Shown here one piece after another: positions 1 through 10,629 of a stretch of 64,000 bases of DNA. Under the pieces are notes generated by a model. That model saw nothing but the letters and a program-made list of their open reading frames with translations. It was not told where the DNA came from and did not search any database. Positions within the stretch are counted from its first letter, which is position 1. Every line of letters begins with the position of its first letter. Both the position numbers and the translations under genes were made by a program. The stretch is from Rostrohypoxylon terebratum (Eukaryota; Ascomycota; Sordariomycetes; Xylariales; Hypoxylaceae). The stretch lies in contig MU385869.1 of the NCBI GenBank assembly GCA_022497145.1, forward strand, positions 1-64,000, in the 5' to 3' direction.

Positions 1-86
1 CGTCCAAGATCATGGAGATCACTTCCGGCCGGTGTTTTGCCGCGATTGGTCGTAGATGTTTTCGTTTGTGGGTCTTCTTTCGAGGC

Positions 87-275
87 TTAGTTTTCGGGAT
101 TGTGACAGATGAGGAATACTATCAGAGTGCCGACCCATATGGTTGTGATGAAGATGCTAAAAAACTCTTCGAAATCTGTCGAAGGAAATTGGTTTCGAGG
201 TAGTTGGCCGAAATAACGTTTGTTATGCTCGGCTTGATGAAGAAGTTCCTTCTTTTGTCTCTCAGTCATCTGCAT
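87..275 (-). CDS. Small uncertain ORF with one membrane segment
   Basis: A 62-codon ATG-initiated ORF. The first half is polar and basic/acidic. The second half (about residues 39-58, FFSIFITTIWVGTLIVFLIC) is hydrophobic enough for one transmembrane segment. It stops just after, so it could be a short tail-anchored-like protein or the first exon of a gene running left out of the window. No family is recognised and no splice donor is convincing. It may be spurious. Confidence 0.25.
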   Translation of the reverse strand: MQMTERQKKELLHQAEHNKRYFGQLPRNQFPSTDFEEFFSIFITTIWVGTLIVFLICHNPEN

Positions 276-712
276 GATTGCGGTAGTGAACTATTGGATA
301 TTTTGTAAATATTGGGGGTGATCTGCGTATGGTGGTATGTCGACTAGGCAAACCGGTTTGTAGAAGGGATATATATCCTTCTATAAATATTGAATTTAGA
401 CTCACAATACACTCACGGTTACGGTTTTATATAGATGGATTGTTTTAAGTGTAGAAGACTAGAGAAGGATAGACATCTCACTTGTGACTTGTCGATAAAC
501 TTGAATCTTTGCCTAAAGGCTGATACCTAGGTCCTAGGATTTATGAGAGGTGACCGATGAAAAGTGACTGAAACGAAAAGTTCCGTATTTGACAAAGCCG
601 GTGTGTCACCTCCACCTATTCACCCAGGCAAATTGGGCATTGAACGATAGGTTTTGAAACGTATTTTTATTTAAGACATTGACATAAAGATGCAGTGTTA
701 CCTGTCACCTCT
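276..712. other. Intergenic, no gene seen
   Basis: No coding signal recognised. It contains a palindromic CCTAGGTCCTAGG tract near 526-538 of the kind scattered through the window. It lies downstream of the P450 gene, whose stop codon is at 713. Confidence 0.5.
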
Positions 713-2400
713 TTACTCAGAAATCTCTAAAGCTTCCATGAGCTTTGCTTTGTCCCTGGGCTTGCAAACTATGCGGTATGGTTTCGGTACCATTATCAGA
801 TCCTTCGGATTCTTCATATCCACGCTAGGGTCGCATCGTATTTCTTCTAGGGCCTCTAGGCGGAAGCTACTCAATAATCTCATGAATATGATGTATAACT
901 CGCGGGTGGCGAGGATGTGAGCTGCACACATCCGATAGCCTAAGCCGAATGTGAAGATGGGTGCGTCGGGCTTTTCTAGCCATCGTTCGGCAATGAATTC
1001 ATCGGGGTTGGACCATAGATTAGGATCTGTAGTGGAATATTTCGTAAGTTGATACTGATCTAGAAGGGTTAGAAGAAATGACCGGACTATCTTACCGTGA
1101 TTACATGCCCAGGCATTCAGGTATACCGTACTTCCAGAAGGAATCGTAACGCCATCATATTGAATATCCCTGATTGTTTCTCTCGGAAGGGATAAGGGAA
1201 CAACAGAATAGATCCTGAGCGCCTCTTTCACGAGGGCAAGCACATAAGCGCATTTCTGGTCATCGGCTGCGTCACAAAGCGGGTTATTAGAACCTTGAAA
1301 TCGCTGAATCTCCTCGTATGCCTTATCTTGTACGTGTGGATTTTGGGCGAAATAGGCAAGCGACCATTGTACCGTAGTTGCTACTGTTTCGAATCCTCCA
1401 GACGTTATAGATAAGCTGAAGGAAGCGAGTTCAACCTCGTTCAGCTCGACCTCCTTGTATTTGATCACACTTGCTTGGATGCAAGGCTTATTAGTACCCT
1501 TAGCTACCTTCTCTGCGAGTTCCCTATTCAATTTAGAGAAATATACATCACGGCGGCGGCGCAAATCTCGTGCTTGGGTAGAGGCCTTGCTCCTGGGGTT
1601 GAGACGCAAGAGGGGGATGTGGTCTTGAGGGTTGCCGACGGTGGATCGAGTCTTGTTCAATTGCTCTTCAACATCGACGATTTCCTTGAATAATTCATCC
1701 TCAATTGAATCGATTCGGACGCCCCAGTTGATTGTCATCACCAACGACAAGCTAAGTCGTTGGATCATGGGAAGCGGGTTAATAGCAAGCGTTCCAGCCT
1801 TGCCATAATTGAAAAGGTCCTGGAGGAATGCTTTCGTCTCAAGATCTAGATACGGGATATATGTTTGGATTGCTGGACGATTGAGTGCCACGGCCGCTGC
1901 TTTCTTCTTCTTTTTCAAGCTGTCATCATACGGTGAAGTGCCGATCGTCAAGCCGGCAGTGGTCGATGCAACCTATCACAGTTGAATGATTGTCAGCAAA
2001 CGCTCTCCACAGAACCTGACTCCCGTGGATGTGTTACCTTATGAAATGTGTAAGTGATCGGTCGGGAGCTCAGAGCCTGCGAATTGGAGCTAAATATTGT
2101 TTTTGCAGCTTGGGCACCATTCACGACAACCACGCGGTTATTCCCTAGCATAACCTGGTAGACGTCGCCGTACTCCTTGGCCCATTCCTGATACTTGACT
2201 GCCGCATTGGACCGTATCTCGGTAAGGTTTCCTACGACAGGCCAGCCTTTCGGACCCTTCAAGCCAGGAATTCTCGAACGACCCCGGACAATTTCATTGC
2301 CAACGAGGTACAGGGCGGCTGTGACGAGTGTACCGACAATGAAAGATCGTAGTAAGCTTTCGGCAAGCTTATGTAAGATGAGAACGGCGATTGACTCCAT
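713..2400 (-). CDS. Cytochrome P450 monooxygenase, CYP504/phenylacetate-hydroxylase-like
   Basis: Three exons: 2400-2038, 1972-1096 and 1026-713, giving 517 residues. The introns are 1973-2037 and 1027-1095; the second is 69 nt with no in-frame stop, so unspliced translation would insert 23 residues ahead of DPNLWSNPDEF. An N-terminal hydrophobic anchor (about 18-35) is followed by the proline-rich hinge PGLKGPKGWPVVGN. The I-helix shows SGGFET (about 312-317), the ExxR of the K helix is in KEALRIY (about 371-374), and the haem-binding loop is FGLGYRMC with Cys about 447. This predicts an ER-bound, haem-thiolate monooxygenase needing CPR. The TIGTSPYDDSLKKKKK and ALNRP stretches resemble CYP504 (phenylacetate/hydroxyphenylacetate hydroxylases), but the substrate cannot be read from sequence. 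No homogentisate-pathway genes are nearby. The start is the first ATG before the anchor. Confidence 0.85.
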
Positions 2401-2797
2401 GGGTTCCCTTTGTTCGATGACCGGAGGATGATTTGAGGGTTCCGAATCAAAAGATGAAAATGAAGGTGTGATTCTCCAATATTACCATAGAACTGGGGAA
2501 TATATAAAAACATGGTTCCCGCCGATCCCGACAGTAACATCCAACCCCTCCTTTCTCTACCAAGGTAACCCGATCTTCGAAAATCCTTTGCGAATGAGAG
2601 ATGATGATGGGGTACGTTAGTCTATCATGCATTGCCACCATACACGATGCACATGACCCAGAACATATGCATAAGTCACTATTACCGAGGTACCAACATG
2701 TCGGAAATAATTTCGTTGCCACTGTTTCATCGTCATGCTTATTAAAGTATAAATTTTCGCTGTACGTATTAGTAGGTATTTTTTTTTAGATGCTTTG
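2401..2797. other. Promoter region of the P450 gene and 3' end of the SET gene
   Basis: The short intergenic stretch has no ORF of note. It should hold the P450 promoter (right-hand side) and the terminator of the upstream minus-strand SET gene. No specific element was identified. Confidence 0.4.
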
Positions 2798-4268
2798 TTA
2801 ATTCTTTAAACAAAATTTCCACTTTGGATGCTTTGTTGGATTTGCGATGAGTTCCTGCATCTCGTTAACGAATGGACGGTCGGGTCCTATAAACTTGAGG
2901 CCATGATCAACACAGAGTTTAGCATGTACCGCCGCATTCTTTGCGTCGCCAACTCCAATGTACTCGATCGCTGCCCTGTAGTATGCCTCGTTGACGCGGG
3001 TCAAAATACCCTCTTCCTTGTATAGGGATATCAGAAGCTCTGCTTTTTGTGGCGACGCTTCCGGCGTTGCTGAGTGATCGTCCAGTTCGTTTCGAAGCGC
3101 GATAATCTGCTTAACCCGAGAATCTGACTCGGCTATTGACGGTGCGTCCATTGAGCAACGTTGACAGGCGCAATGAAATCCCCATTCTTTGAGCAACTTG
3201 TCTTGTCTCACTGAACGGATCTGAAGAGGACTGTGTTGTGTCTCATTAATAATGCTATTCCTATGATTGGTTGATCGGCAGATAGGCTTGAAAAGTAGCA
3301 AAGTAGCTAGTTACTAGGTGCTACGTAAGTGGCAACTTGGAACTCACTCGTAGTAAGCTATTGTGAGTTCTTCTCCAACAGCGATCTCTCGCACGGCAAC
3401 CACCTTTTGGCGGAAATCCAAATGGTCAAAGTAATAAGCGCAATTTGGCCGGCAATCGTGATTGATTCGCGATACTAATTGGGAGTTAGTTGCGAACCTT
3501 AAAATGAAAGCCAATCGGGGTTTTCTTAATTACTAAGGACCAAGGACCAAGGTACTCACCCTCGGTAAATAGAGAATAGAAGGCGTTGTCCCCATCATGA
3601 TAACCAGTCCGAAATGAGTTAGTCTGAAGAATTCTATAGATCTTGTCGCCGTAGTCCTTTGCAGCGCTGTGCGTCGATAGGTTAAGCAAACTCTGCCTGT
3701 GTTGGAATGGCAGGTCGTCGACTGCGCGAATGAGCAATTCCGATACCGTTTTCTTTCCTAACTTTTCAATTGCGTTCTCATTCACCATGAGCGCAGGAAT
3801 ACGAGCCATGAGAAGTTCTCCTGCTTCAATCGTCCTTGTCGCGACCAAGCCGATATCTTTGCCCGGGATTTGGGCTTCTCTATACGGAGTTGGAATAGGT
3901 TCTGGCTTTAGGTCTTTTTCGATTTGGAAGGCTGGCCTCGTCGCAATTGTTGAGATACTTTTCCCAGTTGTGACTACAGATACACCCTCGCCGTAGTTGA
4001 AGGATGGATTGGTGAAGACGCAAAATTTATCGATCCTGGACCCACGACAAAAACCACTTGATCGCCATGTTTTCGACGATGTTCTCGGCGATGCACTCTC
4101 ATCTAACGTGGTTTTAACTTCTGCACGTTCGGCTTTTGAAAGGGCGCAGCTATCTAGCTGAAGCGTAAGCAAAGAATTGGGATTTGCGCATGTTTGTTGC
4201 GCTTGATGGTGTGGAGGTAAGCTAGCGAGCACGAAGGTTAGTTGAAGAAAAAATAAGAATCGAGACAT
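2798..4268 (-). CDS. SET-domain protein with a predicted signal peptide
   Basis: Three exons: 4268-3560, 3474-3348 and 3230-2798, giving 422 residues. The junctions restore GAG-GTA (E-V) and GA-T (D) codons and rebuild the SET core. Residues 1-23 look like a cleavable signal peptide (hydrophobic FLFFLQLTFVLAS, then QAQQTC). A Cys-containing N-terminal region follows, then the SET domain: IGLVATRTIEAGELL (about 135-150), NHDCRPNC (241-248), GEELTIAYYDP (270-280), and the post-SET cluster WGFHCACQRC (295-304). The S-adenosylmethionine-binding NHxC motif and the catalytic-type Tyr (277/278) are intact. SET proteins of this type methylate lysines, but the substrate is unknown. The signal peptide suggests an extracytosolic location, unlike nuclear SET enzymes. 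The last 100 residues look helical, like the TPR-like tail of SMYD/SET5-type proteins. Confidence 0.8.
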
Positions 4269-6285
4269 AATCCTCTATCACGACCTCGGAGTGGAAACAG
4301 GAGATAGCCTTGAAAGCTCCCCGATACGAAGTAGAACCTAAAAATGCCATTTCCATTTCCATCTCCGTCGCCATCGTGACACAACAGACCAGATATACTC
4401 TACCGCCCGCCCGCACTTACCCAATTGATAGATCTTTAGTTGTAAAAGATGATGCTTCCGAAGTTCCTTGGCGGAGCTAAGCCTCCGAAGTGAAGGTGAT
4501 TCCGCGTCGGGAAGACGGGAGAATATTGAAGGTAGAAGTATCCACACTGAAGAGCCACCTGTAATTAGCACTACTGTCACTCCGGCTCGCTTATGAATGT
4601 GAGTAATTAAAAAACACGTGCATCTGCTCAGAGACGAGTCTTCTTTATGGGTAATAGCAACGGACGCGATGTGCCTCCTCGGCTATTTACAAGATCTATA
4701 AGATCTACAGGATCAAATCCCCGTCGATGCAAGTTACGTTTAGTTTATGGATATTCAAGTGTAGCTCGTTTCGTAGACATGGGCTGACGGCATTTTCCCG
4801 TGCCGCTGATTAAATCCGGAGTTGGAATTGGAATTGGGGAATTGAGGTTAAGGCTTGTTTGGAAGTACATATATTTAGACAGAAAGAAGACATTCTATTC
4901 ACACTACGGAGAATGCTTTGCTGTTGAATTTAATAGCTATGAGATGGGCTTCTCAACTCTAAAACAGGTACATTCCTGTTCGTCTCGTCGACTTATTCTG
5001 CGAGAATCAAGTGCAATTATGTATACAAATGATTAAGCATTTTCAGCACTTCCAACCTAACCTAGTAACCTTTTGCTGGGTAACTACATATTACTAGGTA
5101 CTAGGGTGTCACATAAGATGAGCTATGAGATCATGCAGGTGCAATGAGGGGTCAGTGGGTCAGTGGGTGTACCTCTGTTAGCCCTACCTAGTACTAGTAT
5201 TTTGGACTGAACTTCAATCTTGAACACTCTTTAATTTCCTTAACTTTCCAACCACGTCTCATTCTATCAAAACGCCGACAACGTATCTACATGTATTTTC
5301 ATCAGGGCCCAGCAGCTTAGATGAAGTTGAAAGACTTGTAGGGTTCAGGGTTTAGCACAAAACGACAACATCCCTCATCGAGTCGAACGAGGTTTCACTC
5401 TGATAGATGGATACGGGACTATTCATATTAACTCGTGATTGTGACAAATCGCTCACAGAACCGGGCACTATTATTCTGGTATAAATGACCTTTAATTAAC
5501 CAAAGCTCTTCCAGGTAGCTCCTGGCTTGGTTGCTGTTACACATTCTTCGATGGTTACATCAGCTCGCTATCAAACCACCATCTCTTCACTGTTATTAAA
5601 CAATTATAAAAAAAACATTGATTTCGCAAGACGTCTCCGTCGTGCTTTTCAATTGTTTGCTACCCGGTACAATCTATTTTTCCATCTCGTTAGATATTCC
5701 AAAACTTCTCCAACTTAACTCTCCCTTCTCACCTCACAGGGAAACTCAGACGGCCGAGACACGCCGCCATGTGAGTTATCAAGAATCATGTGTCTTGCCG
5801 GGATGCCATCATGTTGTATCCAAGGTTGCTGCCGGGTTGCTTCCACTAGAGCGAGCTAGACACCGATAGCACCTCCTAAACTTGGCTCTAGGTACCTAGG
5901 GTCGGTAGCCAATCGAACATCACGGCTGCGACACACTGCGGGGTTCTGAATCCGACTCGCCAAAACTTATCATTTAGAGAAGCAAAAGGGGCCAGACGAA
6001 AACGAAAGCGCCGGGACTGCAGACCACGTTCGTACGTTGGGGATCCGAGCATACATGCTTTTTCATTTCTTTCTCCGCGCACACCTGAACGGAACGTGGA
6101 CACGATAAGTGACCGCACATTGCAACCCTCTATAGCGCCTCTGTAGCGTCACCGGTCGTCGAGGTATGGGTCAGGTATATATAGGTCGCATTCCCTCGAC
6201 GAGTAAGAGTCTGTCGCATTTGTCATTCGGACCATCAAAGTAAGTAGATTGTTTTGACCTCTTGGAACTTTCGACTTGGCCCGCC
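4269..6285. other. Long intergenic region, no gene seen
   Basis: About 2 kb between the divergent SET and phosphoesterase genes. Only short, unconvincing ORFs are present. It contains a direct GTCAGTGGGT repeat near 5151-5170 and several CCTAGTACTAG/CTAGGTACCTAG palindromes (about 5093-5105, 5184-5200, 5889-5901). Both promoters should lie here. Confidence 0.4.
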
Positions 6286-7597
6286 ATGTTTTCCTTCGTT
6301 TTTGTCGTGATGGCATCTGCCATTCCGATGCTTGAGGCGAGGCCCTTCGCTAAGACGGTCGTTGATAGTACGAAAGCTAGATTTGGACCCCTCACTTTCA
6401 AGCCCGATGGTACATTTCAAATAGCTATTTTCGAAGACCTACATTTTGGAGAAAGTAATTAGTCCTGATCAGAGGGTATAGCGTTGAGAATATCAAGCTA
6501 ACTTACTTGCACCAGACGCATGGGATCAATGGGGACCGCAACAGGATATCAATTCTGTAAAGGTTATCAATGAAATTCTAGACGCAGAATCTCCGGGGCT
6601 TGTTGTCCTGAACGGTGATTTAATTACTGGCGAAAACACCTTCTTGGAGAACAGCACGACTTATGTTGACCAGATCGTCACTCCCCTCGTAAATAGGGGG
6701 CTGACGTGGGCATCAACATACGGTAACCATGATCACCAGTACAACATCTCCGGCAGCTCCATCCTCGCCCGCGAGAAGCTGTGGCCTAATAGCCGAACAC
6801 AACAAATGGTGAACACCGAAAACTCAGGCGTCTCGAATTATTACCTGCCGGTCTATGATAGTCGATGCAGTCATGACGGTTGCGTCCCAGAACTGCTGTT
6901 GTGGTTCTTTGACAGTAAAGGGGGATTCAAGTATCAGGAAAAGAACTCGACGGGAGCCCTGATTGGCAATCCTGACTGGGTTGATAGCACTGTCGTCGAT
7001 TGGTTTCTCAAGAAGAACACGGAACTTGTAAAAAGGCTCCACAAGCAGATCCCCTCGCTAGCGTTCGTTCACATTCCGACATATGCCTCCTACGTCCTTC
7101 AGCAAAAGGGCATCGACGCTCACTTACAGCCTGGGATAAACGATGACAACCCATTGGCTCCTCAGGGCCAAGGTTGGTGTTCCGATGGTCGAAACGATGG
7201 TTCTTGCGACTACGGAGGGAATGATATCCCATTTATGCAGGCCATCTCTAGCATTCCGGAACTGATAGCCGTCTTCTCCGGCCACGATCACGGGGACTCG
7301 TGGTGTGATAGATGGGATGAGCAACTTTCCGGCATGACAGTAGTGCCAAAGAACAATGTTATACTTTGCTTCAGTCAACATACGGGGTACGGTGGTTACG
7401 GAAATTGGGAACGAGGATCTCGTCAGATTCTTGTATCCAAGTCGAAGCTGAAGGAGTCAGCAGTAGATACCTGGATCCGCCTCGAATCTAAGAATGTAGT
7501 CGGGAGAGTCACTTTGAACAGTACGTTTGGTCACGATCAATACCCAGCAACGAATGACACTCAAACCTACTGCCCTACCTGCGACTATTCTGCATAA
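6286..7597 (+). CDS. Metallophosphoesterase, Dcr2/purple-acid-phosphatase-like
   Basis: Two exons, 6286-6454 and 6516-7597 (intron 6455-6515), giving 416 residues. The junction yields GENAWDQWGPQQD, a hallmark of this fungal family. Calcineurin-like metal ligands are in order: DLH (51-53), GDLITGEN (90-97), GNHDHQ (126-131), HIPTY (242-246) and GHDHGD (312-317), so the di-metal centre is complete. The N-terminal 18 residues are hydrophobic and end in ARP, consistent with a signal peptide. Several NxS/T sites and paired cysteines also suggest a secreted or vacuolar enzyme. Yeast Dcr2/Sia1 relatives are phosphatases, but the substrate here is unknown. The start is the ATG at 6286; upstream in-frame codons lack ATG. 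Confidence 0.87.
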
Positions 7598-8191
7598 TAC
7601 GGATGGGCACACTAAGACTAATTACTTAATGTATATGACTTATCCTCGCGATAACACAGGATATAGCAACATACCTAATTATAGTATATAATTAATATTG
7701 ATTACCACGGCTTAGAACCAAGGTCATTGCCAGACTTACAGAAAGGAATACGAAATTTGGTAGACCATAATTGGCTATTAGTTACAATTGGTGGTATGAT
7801 ATTCTGAACGTCTTTCGGGTGATTTCAAAGTACAATCTTGAAATCTTATTTCCAAGAAAACCTAAGCGTTAACGCCTCCCACATACTCCACTCCAAACAC
7901 AAGAGTCATAGGCCAATTGTCTATATACGGCATAGTGTATGGGGAATGCGACGTCGCATTTTCATGCAAGATTTATGGTTATCAAAGATTTTACCGACGA
8001 CATCGGGATAAGATAGGGTATCACAGCTCTTGCGTTACACCCTCCCCTATAACCACGCTTGTCACGTAGGTAGGTATAAAATGCCTAGGTACCTAGCAGT
8101 TTTTTGAAACATGATCAATATTCACCATACCTAACACTCAGTTCATTATCGCCATCGACACTATTTTAGCAGCTCACCATTGTCACCTGGA
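7598..8191. other. Intergenic, no gene seen
   Basis: AT-rich 3' flank of the phosphoesterase followed by the promoter of the dehydrogenase. A CCTAGGTACCTAG palindrome lies near 8084-8096, about 100 bp upstream of the dehydrogenase start. No ORF is supported. Confidence 0.4.
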
Positions 8192-8980
8192 ATGGAGAAA
8201 TACGCAACATACCCAAGCCTGCGGGGCAAGACGGTCCTAATCACGGGCGGGGCTGAGGGCATCGGCGCAGCATCGGTCGAGCTGTTCTGCCGCCAAGGCT
8301 CCGACGTCGTGTTCCTGGACTACTCAGCCGACTCTGCGCAAAAGCTGCTCGAAAAGATCAAAGGCATCCCAGGCGCCAGCCAGCCCTCGTTCATATACTG
8401 CGACGTCACGGACCTATCCCAGCTCAAAAAATGCGCTGAGCAGGTCGTTGCCAAGCACGACGGCGTGGACGTGCTACTGAACAATGCGGCGCGCGCGGGC
8501 GCATCGACCCGTGTACCGACCGCGGAGGTCACGCCCGAGAGCTGGGACATAGACGTCAACGTGAACCTGCGGCACCAGTTCTTCCTCACGCAGGCCGTGG
8601 CGCCGTCGATGCAGAAGCGCGGCGGCGGGAGCATCATCAACATGGGCTCGGTCACGTGGCGCATCCCCACGACGGGGCTCCCCGTGTACGCGCTGTGCAA
8701 GGCGGCTGTGGTCGGCATGACGCGCACGCACAGCAAGGAGTTCGGGCCGTTCGGCGTGCGCGTGAACAGCGTCGTGCCTGGGGCCATCGCGACGCAGAGG
8801 CAGATCGACGAGGTGCTGAGTGACGAGTACCGCACCGAGGTGTTCGCCGCGCAGAGCTTGAAGAGGGATTTGCTGCCTGAGGAGGTCGCGAGGTTGATCT
8901 TGTTCTTGGCAGCCGATGACTCGAGCGCGATTACTGGGAGCAGTTATGTCATTGATGGGGGATGGGTTAGTGATATTTAG
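8192..8980 (+). CDS. Short-chain dehydrogenase/reductase (classical SDR)
   Basis: A single exon of 262 residues starting at the ATG at 8192 (MEKYATYPSLRGK). The cofactor loop TGGAEGIG is at 18-25, with an acidic residue at the end of beta-2 (FLDYS) that suggests NAD(H) preference. NNAA (97-100), the structural Asn in NVNL, Ser153 (NMGSV) and the catalytic YALCK (Tyr166/Lys170) complete the classical active site. The C-terminus ends in SSYVIDGGW, typical of full-length family members, so length and motifs are complete. SDRs of this size act on sugars, polyols, steroids or ketides, and the substrate cannot be assigned. Intronless and GC-rich compared with its flanks, which could mean strong codon bias. 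Confidence 0.9.
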   Translation: MEKYATYPSLRGKTVLITGGAEGIGAASVELFCRQGSDVVFLDYSADSAQKLLEKIKGIPGASQPSFIYCDVTDLSQLKKCAEQVVAKHDGVDVLLNNAARAGASTRVPTAEVTPESWDIDVNVNLRHQFFLTQAVAPSMQKRGGGSIINMGSVTWRIPTTGLPVYALCKAAVVGMTRTHSKEFGPFGVRVNSVVPGAIATQRQIDEVLSDEYRTEVFAAQSLKRDLLPEEVARLILFLAADDSSAITGSSYVIDGGWVSDI

Positions 8981-9576
8981 AGGTTCGTATATTGTACCTA
9001 CCTAAATGCTAGGTAGATACTAGGGTAGGTATGTACCTCTGGCAATCCTCGAGAACACACCTGGCATGCATTGTACATTCAACATTAGAGTTAAGAAGCA
9101 ATCTTGAAGGTTCCTCCCAAGTTGAGATACTACAATAAATCAGTCAGTACACATGCATAAACTAGGTAAGGCAGGCAGCTTGATGGTTTGTCGGAACTTC
9201 GTAAATATTAATATTCGCAAAACACCCTCGCAGGCTCACACCTTCACCACTATTGTCAACACATAGTGACACAACATAAAAGATAAAGAGAACGAATAAA
9301 ATATCATCTTTCTATTAGATACAAAGCACCCAAATAAAAACAAGTACCCAGGTAACTATTAGGTACATATAATAAGTAAAATGGAGGTGCATACTACCTA
9401 AGGTATGTGAACTCTGCCTGTGATTAATGCTTATTCTATAAAACATGTTAAGCAAACTTATCCGAGTCTAGTATAGATAGATAAGAGACAACGATAAAGA
9501 ACTGTAATCGACCAATACCTCTATGGGAGAAAATAGTCTCCATATGAGGTAGTGACGTACATCGAGGTCTATCTAT
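8981..9576. other. Intergenic between convergent genes, no gene seen
   Basis: AT-rich, with repeated ACCTAC/GTAGGT words, for example around 8994-9035 and 9336-9370. It should hold the terminators of the convergent SDR and SET genes. No ORF is supported. Confidence 0.4.
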
Positions 9577-10629
9577 CTAATCAATATCCATACTACCCCC
9601 TGAAGAGGACCTGCCTCTAGGGAATACCTTTTCCGGGCTGGATCGGGTTCCTTGTGAACTGCTTCCTGGGTTGTTTAGCACACCCATTGTGCTACTACTT
9701 AACCCGTGAATTGAACTCCCCCATTGCGGATTCATCAGATGAACTTCGCTTCCTATCTCACGATTCATTTCCAACTGGTGTAAAATATCATCTCTCGTAG
9801 GCAAGCCTGCATCCTCCCCATAATTCGGATGTGGCAAAAACAGGTTCCTATCAGGGTTTGGTCTGTCGGATTCGTTCGTATATGTCGCTGCCAATATATC
9901 ACGATTTTTTAAATCGTCAAAATCGTCATAAAGATCAAACTCCTTCTCGGGTGGCGGTTCTATTTTTTCCTCATGTTTGCACTTAGAACACTCACATTTA
10001 AACCCCCAATGCTTGAGGTGGTCTCGCCTGTCCCACAATTTCCTTGACGACACATCGGCAATGTATGAGATGAATATTTCCTCGTCAGCCACGATGTCCC
10101 TTTCTGCTGTGACTGTTAATACGCTTTCGTCTCCTAGGACATCCCAAGTACAATTCGGATTACATGAGTGGTTAAAACGACTAAATCTGGACCATATTCC
10201 CGAAGTTGGGCGATCGGTATAAGCAGTGGCTGATACTTGCCCGCAATTTGTGTAGAACTTGGCGCAAACCAACATGAGCTGAGCCGCAGAGGTTCGTTTT
10301 TCGTCGGCTGTTTTGTCCTTATCACAAGTCTCCTCAACATAATGGAGAATAAATCCCATCTTCTCGACCCAAGAGTATAATTGCCGCAAACTGTAATGGA
10401 GTTGGTTTAGCTCTCTCAGCTCTTCCCCAGATATGCTACTGATCATATTCATGAGATGGAAGAATTCCTCTCTATTAGTCGGTTTAATGTGATCTATGGC
10501 ACATACTGGGGTTTCTGCAAGAAGTCGTGTGCCTTTTGGGATATTTTGTCTAGCGAAAACCCCAAAGCCCATGCCTGGGACCTCACGAGCCTCCATCAAA
10601 TCCAGGCGGTATTTTATAAGCCTATCCAT
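9577..10629 (-). CDS. SET-domain protein (SMYD/SET5-like)
   Basis: A single uninterrupted exon of 350 residues. The SET domain is split as in SMYD/SET5 proteins. The N-terminal part GMGFGVFARQNIPKGTRLL is at 19-37 and an inserted helical region is at about 50-120. The S-adenosylmethionine-binding FNHSCNPNC is at 152-160, EEIFISYI at 183-190 and post-SET WGFKCECSKC at 208-217. The catalytic Tyr189 is present. The tail (about 220-350) is disordered and Ser/Pro-rich with SSSQ-type stretches. There is no MYND zinc finger. Probably an intracellular lysine methyltransferase; the substrate is unknown. It is the second SET gene within 6 kb, but its N-terminus lacks the signal peptide of the first. 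Confidence 0.83.
   Translation of the reverse strand: MDRLIKYRLDLMEAREVPGMGFGVFARQNIPKGTRLLAETPVCAIDHIKPTNREEFFHLMNMISSISGEELRELNQLHYSLRQLYSWVEKMGFILHYVEETCDKDKTADEKRTSAAQLMLVCAKFYTNCGQVSATAYTDRPTSGIWSRFSRFNHSCNPNCTWDVLGDESVLTVTAERDIVADEEIFISYIADVSSRKLWDRRDHLKHWGFKCECSKCKHEEKIEPPPEKEFDLYDDFDDLKNRDILAATYTNESDRPNPDRNLFLPHPNYGEDAGLPTRDDILHQLEMNREIGSEVHLMNPQWGSSIHGLSSSTMGVLNNPGSSSQGTRSSPEKVFPRGRSSSGGSMDID

Noticed and set aside
8320..8835. Minus-strand frame of 171 codons
   Set aside because: It is antisense to the SDR gene, whose motifs are complete.
713..10629. Secondary-metabolite cluster made of the P450, SDR and SET genes
   Set aside because: No backbone enzyme (PKS, NRPS, terpene cyclase) or cluster transcription factor is present.
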